Below are positions 35,348-47,300 of a DNA stretch of 64,000 nucleotides, piece after piece. How positions within the stretch are numbered: the stretch's first letter is position 1; each line of letters begins with the position of its first letter. Both the position numbers and the translations under genes were made by a program. Under the pieces are notes generated by a model, which worked only from the letters and a program-made list of their open reading frames with translations, did no database searches and was not told the DNA's origin. This DNA comes from Spodoptera frugiperda (lineage: Eukaryota; Arthropoda; Insecta; Lepidoptera; Noctuidae), in contig NC_064239.1 in NCBI RefSeq assembly GCF_023101765.2, positions 13,226,315 to 13,290,314 on the forward strand. The letters are read 5' to 3'.

Positions 35348-35515
35348 CATGTTCACATACACATGCCACCCAGACACGAAGCAACAATTTATGGTTCATA
35401 CATACAATTGCTCCGTGCGGGAATTGAACCCGCTACACGTTGCACTGCGGCCAGTTGCGCAGCCACCGCGCCAATCGTGCAGTCTGTCAAGATTAACCGA
35501 CGAGCAGACTTGAAA
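35348..35515 (-). repeat. SINE family D, 5' part of the interrupted copy
   Basis: In minus sense: GCACGATTGGCGCGGTGGCT, GCAACGTGTAGCGGGTTCAA, TTCCCGCACGGAGCAATTG, then GTTGCTTCGTGTCTGGGTGG and GTGTATGTGAAC. It completes the SINE started at 34425-34480. Confidence 0.8.
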
Positions 35516-35635
35516 AGACTGATGACTATTGATGAAGTGAAAGAGGTAGGTATGTAAGATTCGTAGCAAATGTGACGTCCCATTGTCTCTGCTTACCCCC
35601 ATGGGAGACAGTCGTGGGGTTATGTATGTAAGTAA
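35505..35635 (+). repeat. dispersed repeat, family E
   Basis: AAAAGACTGATGACTATTGA, GAAGTGAAAGAGGTAGGTAT, AAGATTCGTAGCAAATGTGA, CCCATTGTCTCTGCTTACCC and a (TATG)n tail; opposite orientation to 5725-5835. Confidence 0.65.
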
Positions 35636-36124
35636 GACATGTATGTCTGTATGATACCTATCACGTATGTACATAGGCCATCACATAAGGACAGCTACAA
35701 TGCGTCACCATAGCTTTGGACGCGGAAGTACTCTCACTGTCCTTGTGGCAATACGATCATAAGGTAAGTAAGGTATCAACCTTTTTTGTTTCATTCAAGT
35801 TCCCAGAAGATAAATCTGACGTCAATTTATTCGTAGGTATTCCATTTGTTTTCTTTTATTTCTGAGGTATAGAGGATATTATGACTAAAGTGTATCGAGG
35901 TTTTTAAAAGTTAATTGGGAAAAAGTTTGGTATCTACATTAGTCATCTAGACTAGATCCGGCTTTTTTGCTAGGTATTCAATTAAGTGTCATTGGTCTGA
36001 GTATGAGAGGCGAGAGACGGTAGTTGGGGAAGTTTTTATCATAGGTAGGTACTATCCGATTGATAAACTCCTTTTTTGAATTCGATTAAAAACCACTTTA
36101 CAAAGTAGGCACAAGTGTACGAAA

Positions 36125-36415
36125 GATATGCTTCGGCACGAATGGGCCAGCTCGACCGGATGATACCACGGCTTCACAGAAAACCGACGTGAAACAACGC
36201 TTGCGTTGTGTTTCGTTGTGTGAGTGAGGTTACCGGAGGCCCTATTACAACACTTCACAATCCTCGATTCCCCAACAATCTTTTAATTCCTAACCTTCAA
36301 AAGGCCGGCAACGCATTTGTAACGCCTCTGGTGTTTCGAGTGTCCATGGGCGGCGGTGATTACTTACCATCAGGTGATCCGTCTGCCCGTTACCGGCTAA
36401 TACCAAAAAAAGGTA
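36125..36415 (+). repeat. family A interspersed repeat
   Basis: ATGCTTCGGCACGAATGGGC through GGCCGGCAACGCATTTGTAA, GTGTCCATGGGCGGCGGTG and CCATCAGGTGATCCGTCTGC, ending in AATACCAAAAAAAGG; the best preserved copy in the window. Confidence 0.82.
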
Positions 36416-36684
36416 AGTAGTTAATAGACTAGATAACAGATATCATGAAGTTTGAATATGCGTATCTACCTTCCAGCTTGGCCACTAACTACTATCGTAG
36501 TTCCTGATGCATTTGCATAACCAATCGTCACGGGTGCTTACCTCACAAGTTATAGGAAGGATTATGATACATATCAATAATCCTATATGGTGTAGTTGAT
36601 AGGTAGACTTCATGTAACTTCCGACACGGAACTACAGTCTCTATTGCGCTGCTTAAAGTGTATCATCTTTGAAAGCGTTGTTTT

Positions 36685-37015
36685 TGAAGCAGACTACCTC
36701 GTTGGTCGAGTGGCCGCATGTCATTAGAATCTCCGAATTACCACCAATTCTAAAATTCCCAACCACCATTTTTTTTTTAATACCAGCCCGTCACTCCCTT
36801 CCAAAAACTCCTGTAGTCAGCATCTATAGTAGATCCAACCATGACAACACCGAAACCACCGCGTCCCAGGTACCTAGGTACATGTCTTGGATCACGGAAC
36901 GATAAGAGGAGAATAATATGGACACTCTTAATACTAGAGGCGTTACAAGTAGGAATTTAAGGGTTGTTGGGGAATCGGGGATTTAGAAGGGGGTAATTGG
37001 GCCTCCGGTATCCTA
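36685..37015. repeat. partial SINE family B (+) and partial family A (-)
   Basis: GCAGACTACCTCGTTGGTCG AGTGG is the head of a family B SINE (from 36690). From 36935 GAGGCGTTACAAGTAGGAAT, TTAAGGGTTGTTGGGGAATC and GGGCCTCCGGTATC are a reversed family A fragment. Confidence 0.6.
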
Positions 37016-38084
37016 TCGAGGCTGTTGATGAGGAATGATGAAAGCCAAGAAAGACTTTTAGAACAATAAAATAATAATTATACCAATGCACATAGTGTTG
37101 TATATAAACAAACAAGTTTGTACATCTACAGCCTGTAGGTCATTCAGTCTGTCCGCTTTGTAGAGTGGAACGGGTGACACAAGCTAGTTGTAATCTAATT
37201 TATGTTATGTTACTAATATTACATAGCTAATTACTATGAATTTTAATGAATTAATTCTGTTAAGTAATCTTATAGATGTGTTGCAGAATACCTTTTTGGT
37301 TTCGTGGTTACAAGTTCAACTGTTCAGCTTTAGTACCTGGACATTTCAGGTTAAATTTCCAGAAGTATTCAGAAAAAACATATATCCTCTCTTATATTGA
37401 GACTCATAACATTACTTACCTACTGACAAAAAGATAAATCTATTAATGGAGTGCTAAAATAGGTACACATAATCAATCACCTACGCCATAATAAATAAAA
37501 AGCTGTCGCTGGAATGCGCGGGAGATGAAATCTGTGTCCTTTATGCGCGTACGCATACATTACGAGCACTTGCGGCGATTCTAAGACGCAAGTTGTAGTC
37601 GGAGAGCTGGTGAATGTCCGGTATTAAACATCTAGACAGGTAGCTACTATATTAATTGCAAAAATATGTAAAAAAAAATTGCTACAGATCTAGCTTATTA
37701 CATGTATAAATCTTACTTAATTTTTTTTACGTGTGTCGCAGAATAGTTGAAAGTTGCAATAGATAGCGGTTCAACTCACAACTATCTACAATGTCAGCTT
37801 ATAAAGTAAGATGTTGGACAGTTCCGATTAAAACTTAATATCTGTAGATTTTTTGATCGAAGTATTTATAACCAATCTCCGAAGGACGAGTACGTAGTAA
37901 TGTCCTTTAGACTTATCATAACTGTGAACCTAACCTCAAACCGCCTGCTAAGGGTGGGAATGACAACCACTCCCCAAAAAGAACGGTTTTTTTTAACGTT
38001 GAAAGTCTGCGTTTTTTAAATCTTTTTAATCCCATTTAACTACCAGAAATATCCTATGATTTTAGATTTCAGCCATGATCGTTC

Positions 38085-38215
38085 CACTGCAAGGCAAAGG
38101 CCTCCCTACCCTGCTTCCAAACCTCTCTGTTTAAAGCTTTTTGTCAATCCTTGTCATAGATGTCAAGTTCGTTCCGTCATCTCCTTTTGGCCTGCCGTGA
38201 CGTCTATGGACGTTG
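38085..38215 (-). repeat. LINE 3'-region fragment
   Basis: CAGCCATGATCGTTCCACTG, CAAGGCAAAGGCCTCCCTAC and CATCTCCTTTTGGCCTGCCG, matching 40113-40245 in the same orientation. Confidence 0.65.
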
Positions 38216-38554
38216 AGTGGGCTTCTCACCATAGTGAGTGTTAACAACTCAACTCTAAAACTATTCTATAAAAACTTAATGATAATTACCGAACCAGTAC
38301 CTCGGCTCCTAGCCTACTCGTGTGAGAGAGGCTGACCGGTCGTACTTGGCCTTGCAGTGCCCGTCTACAGGTTTATGTGGGGGCTCCAAGGGACCAGTCA
38401 GTTGTAATAAACAAATAGCTTCGTAATGTAACTGTCAATGAGTTTTATTTACTTCCTAATTTTTGATGTATGTATTAATAAATTGGAGAGTAAATCTTTA
38501 TTATCTAGAGTACCGTACAACTTTAGGCATGTAACATCTCTAAAACGGTTTAGA

Positions 38555-38735
38555 TAGCACGATTGGCGCGGTGGCTGGGCAATTGGTTGCTGTACAATGT
38601 GTAGCGGGTTCGATTCCCGCACGGAGCAACTCTTTGTGTGATCTACAAATTTGTTGTTTCGGGTCTGGATGTCATGTGCACTTGAACCTGTATGTTTGTA
38701 AACGCACCCACGACACAAGAGAAAATCCTATGTCA
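38555..38735 (+). repeat. tRNA-derived SINE, family D, with intact B-box
   Basis: GGCGCGGTGGCTGGGCAATT forms the A-box region and GGTTCGATTCC at 38607-38617 is a perfect RNA polymerase III B-box. The body GGAGCAACTCTTTGTGTGAT and tail CCCACGACACAAGAGAAAAT follow. The tRNA acceptor stem does not pair, so this is not a functional tRNA gene. Confidence 0.82.
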
Positions 38736-39120
38736 ATCACGACTTCAGACTCTGTGTCATGTGTTCCGTTTTTTTTTCAGGATTCTTGTACAGGTAGGTA
38801 GGTTTGCAGGTGCTTAAACTAAAATTTTGTCAATAATAAAATGATGTGATTTGTTTTTAATCGATAACCTCATTTTTTAGGCGTAACATCCGTTATAACT
38901 GTTAAGGACTTCCTAACTCATTAATTAAAGTGTATAATATTTTTTGAATTATTATGTAACTGTGTCATAAATAAGACAGAGTAGGTAATCATTGAATAAT
39001 TAATAAATAAAATGTAGGTATATCCATTTCAATTAACTATGTAATAAATAAGTAAAAGGTTGAGTTAATAGTGAGTTCATGTTTATTACTACGTACTACA
39101 ATACTCCAAAACGGCTTTAC

Positions 39121-39249
39121 AGATTTGGACGAAATAGAATGCCCTATTTCGTCCAAATCTAAGAGATAGATTTTAGTTTTTTTAGTTTTGGTAAAAGTAT
39201 GAGACCACAGAGATGGTTTTAAGTCTTTAAGTTTTGGTAAAAGTATGAT
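39121..39249. repeat. perfect 17-bp quasi-palindrome plus 19-bp direct repeat
   Basis: AGATTTGGACGAAATAG at 39121-39137 and its exact complement at 39144-39160 with a 6-base loop; then AGTTTTGGTAAAAGTATGA at 39184-39202 and again at 39230-39248. Confidence 0.85.
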
Positions 39250-39499
39250 TCTCCTGCGCAATCGATGTCGCTGGCAACATTTAATTAATTAATTTGTAAT
39301 TACTTAATTCGATTATGTGTAAGGAAGCTTTTACGAATGATTTATAGGACCTGTATTAAAATTTTTTCGTGCGTACGTCAATCAGGTTTCTTACTTTAAA
39401 TATACGAATATGTAGCCGAAGGGTAAATACCAGGATGCAATACATAAATGATGAGACAGACTTTATATAGCCCATTTACGTCTATTCCGTAGGTTATCG

Positions 39500-39655
39500 G
39501 TGCTCCGGGTCAAAGCACGATAAGGAAGGGGTTGGTTTTTAGTCAGTACCATTCTGACACGAATGTCAGAATGGTACTGACTCCAAGACCGAAGTCTTGC
39601 CTCACCCAAGGCGGGTGAAGTCATTGGATGATTTTCCCCTCTCAAAAAAGGCGAT
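39500..39655 (+). repeat. family C repeat carrying a 19-bp perfect inverted duplication
   Basis: A family C copy whose GTCAGTAAGAGTCTGACA segment has become AGTCAGTACCATTCTGACA (39541-39559), a CGAA loop, then the exact complement (39564-39582). Other copies lack the inverted duplication. Tail GATTTTCCCCTCTCAAAAAAGG is normal. Confidence 0.85.
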
Positions 39656-39969
39656 TTTCGGAAAATATCGAAAAAAATCAGTGAATTCAGCGAACAGTAC
39701 GCACGCACTATGCCAACTCAATCAAAAGGCCTAATGCCACTATGTTACGTTTCATACATATTAACTTAAAATCTAAGCGAAACTTGGCAATGCCCGAAGG
39801 TTCACAGCAGTAAACATTTAAAGGTTATTATTTAAATCGTTACACTACAAAATCGGACACTCTAAAGTTCAACCGCTTCGGTACTTGATATAGATTACAA
39901 AAATATCCAATAGAACATTGTTCTAGTTAGTTAGGTTTAAATACAAAAGTCGAAATATGGAAAATTGTT

Positions 39970-40250
39970 TATCATCGTCATCATAATATTAGCCATAAGA
40001 CGTCCACTACTGAATGTTTCCCCCAGTGACTTCCAAATCAGTCAGTTAAAAGCAACCTGCATCCAGCTAAAATGTTTATTAACCTATTTACTCTATTTTT
40101 TATTTTATTTTCAGCCATGGTCGTCCCACTGCAGGGCAAAGGCCTCCCTACCCTCCTTCCAGTCGTCTCTATGCAGAGCTTTCTGTGGCCAATCCTTTTC
40201 ATAGGATTCCAGTTCATCCTGCCATCTCCTTCTGGGCCTGCCTAAGCATA
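39970..40250 (-). repeat. LINE 3'-region, reverse orientation
   Basis: Starts with the (ATC/GTC)n run and GCCATAAGACGTCCACTACT, then CAGCCATGGTCGTCCCACTG, CAGGGCAAAGGCCTCCCTAC and CATCTCCTTCTGGGCCTGCC. It is the longest copy of this LINE tail in the window. Confidence 0.68.
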
Positions 40251-41247
40251 ACGCATTTATAATATTCTAACTGTGTTAATAATTATGAATGTGGTGCCTG
40301 TCTACAATTAGCATAAGCACATGATCTTGTCATCATCACAGCAATGTTGGTGTTTATTCTGTTGACGTGCTTTAATAGTAATAAATAAATAACTAGTGAA
40401 AACTAGGTGTCACATCGTTAATGAGCACCTCTGCCTACTCCCCTTAATATATTAGGTACCTATGTTTAGCTATTAAACTATGGCTATTGGGAATCAACCC
40501 AAACGGCCTTCAAGGAGAAATGCGTGACTGCGGTACGTAAACACGCAGGGTCCAAACACAAGCCTTTAGCTTTGACCCCGTTTTGCACATCAATGATATA
40601 TCAGTGCTTTTATAGGAAAATTAACAAAATAAATTGCGTCTGTTGTCAAGAGAGACTGTATCAAGGTCCTAAAGTAGAGTATAGGTTTATAGGTACCTAC
40701 CTACATAGTTCTATGTCTAGGTGTCTAGGTTCTGTCGGGAGTCTCGAATATTCTAGTCTCAAAGATAGTGTTCACACAAATATGTAGAGCTCAGTGTACC
40801 AATTTATTTATTGCCAGTTGTCATGCTAATAGTTTTATCAGTAGATATCTGTCATACTTCGAATTGTGGGGTCCATCAACCACCTAGCAGACTCTCGCCT
40901 ACTTAGCATACAAGTAGTGAACCTTGAATCCAGGGAAATAGTCTTCGGAGCCTGTGTTCTTTAAAAACAAATGTTTTGATAGTTAATTAGAATTACGTTA
41001 ATGATATTTAAATAGGTATTGACTTTCATTGATCCCATTACAGCAATGTCACAACGCCATAAAAGCCTAGAATGCAACCAGACTGGTTCCTTGAAAAAAC
41101 TAGATTAAATGTCCAGCATATTTCCCTCATGAATCATTAGTAAATGTGTCAACATGAGCATAACTGGCCAACGGGGGTGTTACGTTACCATAGGGCTCTG
41201 CGGAGAATAACAATATCGGAGCAACCACTGTGGTAAGTTAGCGACAT

Positions 41248-41255
41248 TATAAATA
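41248..41255 (+). promoter_or_regulatory. TATA box of the cuticular protein gene
   Basis: TATAAATA lies 95 bp upstream of the ATG at 41343. Initiation about 30 bp downstream (near 41278) would give a short GC-rich 5' UTR of about 65 nt. Insect cuticular protein genes commonly have TATA boxes and a short first exon, which fits. Confidence 0.65.
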
Positions 41256-41342
41256 CAAGTGGCGGTGTGCCAAACGGCAGACGTGTGTTGTGATCGCTCG
41301 CCATAACGCGCGCGTAAACGCGGGAAAATTGAAAAAGCAGCC

Positions 41343-44300
41343 ATGTTGGTTTTGAAGGTAAGTCTATGGTTACAATTTTGTGGCGGGAATATTTTGACGT
41401 TTCATTTTGGGCGGAAAATACGATGTTAGATTTTATTTGTTGTAAACTTTTTTTATAAATGAATTTGCGGTTTTGTTATTGTGTTTTCAAGTGCCGGTCA
41501 TTGATAGTTTTTTCGTAAAAGTGTTTGTCATTGTTCAAATTGTCATGTAATAGTGATTTAATCAAACGTAATAAGGTGTGAACCATTGAGAATTCAAAGT
41601 TGAATATTCGTATGGGAAAATACAGTGGCTTTTTGGTGTCTTACATAAGATCAAACAACTAGATATTGGACATAGAATTGCAAGAGATTAGTGTTACAGT
41701 GCTGTTGACGAAGATGATTTAAATAGGCGACAAATCGTGTGTCCTTATAAATAATAATAATAAATTCTTGATTGTTATTATTATTCAAGTCCTTCTTAAT
41801 TTATTTCAATTTTATCCATCACAGTTTAAAAATAAATAAAAGCAGAGAACACATATAACAAAGAGATTGAATTGCCCCATGAGTGAATAAGCAACAAAGT
41901 TTTTATCTTAATCTACATAGCTATGGTGTCTAGATTGAAATCATCTCATAGAAATTATACAGAAACCCTTTTCGTAAGAATAATTAGAGTTTAGAATTAA
42001 TGAGTTTCTCACGGGGTTGCTTGTAATTGTAATAGTTAGTGCTTATGTGCGGCTATTAGCGTCCAATGTGCAATGTTTGCCGCAATTCGCTCTATTTCTG
42101 AAGCTCAGCGCTTTGTACCGCTAAATGGCTTTTGTTGTTGATGCCTTGTTGTAATTAGCCGTTTACTAATTTCTTTTAAATGTTTTAATTACTTATTGTT
42201 TAGTGTTGAACTGTTTAGCGAATAACTGCTACTGTTTCTGCAGGATCCTTCTAGTGAAGGAAGCATCTACTTAAATAGTTAGGTAACTTATTGTTGTAGG
42301 GAAGTTTTTTTTAAATAGTAATTTTTTTCAAGTCGTTTCTCAACTGGGTATCTAAGCATGAAATGAAGATTTGATTACGAGTGATTCAAATTAAGTAAAC
42401 TTGGAACCCTTGACAGGAATTGCAGCATTTTGCAAGATTTCTCAGAACTAAGCTGCAAAACCACCATAAAGTTGACAACTTGATGGAATATTACAATGCG
42501 TAGCAGCAGGTTGTACTTATATAAAGCTTAGTGCACACTGGTGTCTATACCGCGTGCTCTCGACCTAGATACATGTCTGAAATGATTATAGAAACTGTTT
42601 ATTTACTTGTGTTTTATAGGATTATAGTAGTAGCTAACTTTAACTCACTGGTTTGGTCATATCGATGTTCTTTTCTAATACCAGCAATTGAAACTACCCT
42701 AAATTTACCATGTTTTTAGGACATTTTCAAGATGGTCGTCAAAAGCAATCGTCTGCTATAAACTTCAAGATACATTTAGTAGGTGAAGCATCAATGTTTG
42801 CTAATTGATATGCAACTATCACTTAAGCAATAAGTGTTATAAATGAATTTGATATAATTTTGTATAAGAGGGACCAGTTTATATACATTACGTTATTGAA
42901 ATGGTTTCTAGAACAGATCCTTAGCCAAGAAGTAAACAAGTTTACGTAAATGAGTGAACAAGGCCAGAAAGTGAGTTAAAATTAAATTCTTATTGGGGCT
43001 ACAATAAATGGTTTCCGCAGTTTTATGCTTTTACCAATAATAAGGATGCCGCTGTTTATATTAGGTAAGATTGGAGGCTCATTAGGTTCTTTTAATATAA
43101 AGATTTTGGTTACTTTGTTTGTGCCGATTAAAGTTAACGTGAGTGACCGATCTATTAAGTCATTTGAGGAGACCTTTGTCCAGCAGACGTCTTGTCTTTT
43201 ATTTTTGCTTGGGGATACCATCTACTTACTTTTCCGCCTTGGGTAAGGTCAGAGGGAGTTTTAGACTCTTACTGACTAAAAATCACCCCGTTCCTACTTC
43301 TACTCTTAAGCCGGAGCCCCGGTAATCAACTAGGTAGTCCGGTTATTCAAATCTTGCTTTACGTACAAGTGCATAATATTGTGATTATGCACTAACTCTT
43401 GCAATACTTTCACCCCCCTCTCTCCAGCTATTTATCAAAGGCAATTTGCCAAAACATTTACCATACAATTGATTCAAATTCCAATAATAACTGACAAGTA
43501 ATCTATTTCACAAGTAACGAGGAATGTAACAAAAGTACGTGGGCGCGGTTGTTGCAACATGGCTACGATGATAGACTATACTGTGGCTGCGGGTATGATA
43601 GCCGTTCGGCTAGGCTAAGTATAGCCTCCGGGATAATTTGGCTATTATATTGGTCCTGTAATTAAGATGTAGGAGTTTGTCTATGGAGCTCTTGACTTCG
43701 AGGGAACTATTAAAAAAAGGAATTCGTTTTACTCTAGCAATTCTTCTGGTGTTGCAAGTCCATGGGTGCTGTTGACTTACCATCTGGTGATCCGTCTACT
43801 AGTCTTTATCTTTATCGTATAAAATAAATATTCTAAATTACATTAGTATTGTATTTAGGATCTACAAGCATGTCAGTTATGCTTTTCATCCGTGATGGTA
43901 GATAGTAGTTTTGGCGTTATTGTATTTTTTATCCTTTGTTATATTCCTCTATCATCCAGCTGAAATTCATCTTAAAAATATTCTTTACCAAAATATACAT
44001 TTAAGCTTTTAGTGAATAACTGTAGATGGTTTCCTTAAGTAATTAATCTTAGACTAAAATTTTTATATGCACAAAAACCTTGACAAATAATGGTCCTGAC
44101 TCACTACTAAATATAATTGTGAGTTTCAACTTACTAGGAATGCAATAAACCAAAAGTATGCAAGATAATTGCAATCTTACGGAACTCGGTAATTCCAAAA
44201 TTAGATTTAAAGTAATTGACCCGGATTATTAACTTTTAACTAACCGAAATATTTGTATGTGTTGATCACTTACTGAGCCTGAAGGGACATAAAAATGTAA

Positions 44301-47300
44301 TGTGAAATTTTTTGTCAATAAATATATAACATAGTTGAAGCGAATGCTAGTGCACCGACTGTACGTTTTCTACTACCTCTCTTAAATTTTAGGGAACCAA
44401 CGCTGCCTCACGTTAAGTGTCTCTTAGTATTAGTTGAGAGATGGTTTGGGGATAGATAGAGAAATTGGCAGAAATCAGTTAATTCAATAAAAAACTTCCG
44501 TGATTACAAAACTGTTCTACTCCGTATGCACCAAAACAAACACAACCTCAAAATCGATAGACTACAAACCGGTCAACTATTCAGTTATTCCATAGACCAT
44601 AGACCAGGTAATCAGTACGCAAGTCTTGTTCAGTAACAGATAACTTTGCAACATCAACCTACTTCACTTTACGTAATATTATTTACAAAAACAATTACTA
44701 TATACCTACCTACCTACCTAAGTTTTTAACAGAAACTTTTGTTTCAAATTATCTTGACATTTGACAGTTTTGCATGACAATATTGGCTGTATACGCTATT
44801 GACTTGTCATTTGTTTTTGAACGATGTGAAAAATCGGTCAAGTACGCGTCTTTGTTGCCAGTAGCAACGACTGCTGTATTATACTTTAGGGCTCCACGTA
44901 TCAGAGGCAAGGGCAATAGAAAAAATGTTGACCCTCCTTAGGTTAAACAATTTGGAGGTATTTTTTATTACAGCTGACACTGGAATACTGCCTTTTTTTG
45001 TAAAATAGAGTCCTATGACATATGAATAGTGGGATTACAATTTTTATATAAAGTATTCTCTTACATAGTAAAGAATTCCAAACAATGAATTTCAATAGTT
45101 TTAAAGCTTTTGAAGTTAAACAATTTGACGCTTGTTTCTATGCATCTGTGTGAAATTGATTTTTGTCGCTTTTGTAATTGTATGTAATTAGATAATTGTT
45201 GCATTGTCTTGTAAATTATTGTCATTCGGTAATTTGCTATGAAGTGTTAAAATTAGCTGGTTGGTTAATATGGCTTTGTTTACATTGTATAGGTTGTCTT
45301 ACAAGACTTTTTTTTTGTCGTGGAAATTCAGGGGCAAATTCCACATTCTCAATGGTCTTGGTGTTATTAGGTGGTTGTTTATACATGTATATTTCACGGG
45401 TATTGAATCTTCTACTGTCCCGTATTGAATCTACATAGTTATACTCAGGACCTCCTGAATACGTATTTTTTTATGTATAAGACAATTTTTAACATTATTT
45501 TGTCTTTAATTTTTTTGCTTAATTGAATTAAGAGGTAGCACATTTTTACTCAATGTTTAAGAGCGGAACTGTTAATTGACATTCACCAAATTACTAAAAG
45601 GTTTTTCTAGAAAACCTCTTTTGTCTTGACCATGCAATAGTTATTTTACGGACCAATCAAAGCCGACAGTTTATCAATGAAACAATCTACCAATTACGTT
45701 GTATTGCTCAAGTATTATTGGATTAAACAAGTGAATGGTAACGTCGGTTAAACCGCGGTTATGACGAATTTAAGGAAACGTTTAAGACTTTTAGTTTTAA
45801 GTCTTAATAAAGTGCACGTGTCTTAATTTTAGTTCTGACAGTTATGAACAGTCATATCCTTAGGAACAAGGATATGATTGTGGACATAGATTTAATTGTT
45901 TAGTAGGTGTATATTTACATTTAATGTTACCTTGTATTGTTACAGTTTTCTTGTTTACAAAAGAAAGACAAATGTCAAATTCCAGGCTTTAATAAAACAC
46001 ATCAATTTTATATGGAGGTAGTAATAGGTATCTTTAAGACAATGAATAGACATAAAAAATTATATTACACTTTATTCTGTTCCATATACTTATAAATTAA
46101 TATACACTATTAAAATCACAACGCAATCTGAAATTAAACCAAAAAGAAAAAAAGTTGCAACATTGTTCTCTACATACCTAAATAATGAGCTACACCGGAA
46201 TGGTATCGAAATTCTAACTCGCTACTCGATAATAATTATTTAAAACCCATATGACAAGGTCTAATTATAAGTATTATAAGTACAAGTAATCGATAAAAAA
46301 GGTAATGATGAAAAAAAAACGACCTTATAATGGTTTAAGTGCCAAAATTAGGCCGTGGCCGCACGGTGCGACGCGACACGTGTTCAAATTACGTGCGACA
46401 CGGACATGTCGCGACTAAATAGTAGGCTGATGAAATTTTACTGAGGTGTTGGTGTTCGAACTTGTTCAGTTTAATGGGCTATGTTTGCATTTGTACATTG
46501 TTAGTTGGTTGTAAGAGTTGGTAAATGGGGCAATGTATTAGAATCGCCGCGTTGTGTGTCGCGGAATGCTGCTCATTAATATGAGACTCTAGCATGTTTT
46601 GAAACTTGTCGAGTTCCTCGTTAATAAGTTACGTGAGTAAGCCGATAACATAATAATTAGAATGTTCTATACAATACCGTTACTTTTATTTTTTGTTGAT
46701 GACGCCTACCTTCTTGGGGAGAAAGACTAGGGAGTGTGGGATTTTTACCTCACTAAAACCACCCCGGTGGCCACATTCAGCACCGCTAAGGGGCACCGAG
46801 TCCTCTTATTAGACCTGCTCCGTATAGTACAACGCCTGTTACAGCACAGGGGTTCCATACACTGCCTACTAGATTCTGGGATGAGACATATTGATTAGTA
46901 ATAAACATCCACAAATCCATATTATATTAGATACTCTCAATACATGATTGACAAAATATACATAGGTGATATTGTGCATTTGTTTAGGCGAGGAGTTAAG
47001 TTGTAAAAAAATGAAAACATGATCTATATTCTCCGTGACAAATTAACTTATGATAAAAACACAATAACAATAACATGACCTTAGAACCAACAACTTATCT
47101 AATCACACAACACAACAAAAGCAACAAACATTTATCATGGAACAATATCACTAATTACATATTCATTCGATCGAATCATACACTTGCGACACAACAAGGC
47201 TTAGTCTGCGCGTCTGTGTGTCTGTACACGCCCTTACACCTCATTTACACGCGAACTAAACCACATTCTTAGGCAAGTATGCAACATGAAATAATGATAT

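Noticed and set aside
35243..35557. Overlapping frames of about 90-104 codons on both strands
   Set aside because: They span the foldback element end and the SINE D head; identical pieces reappear at 49194-49406 as part of the repeat.
38555..38625. Possible tRNA gene with A- and B-box
   Set aside because: The B-box is perfect, but the cloverleaf stems do not close and the unit recurs with the same non-tRNA body, so it is a SINE head.
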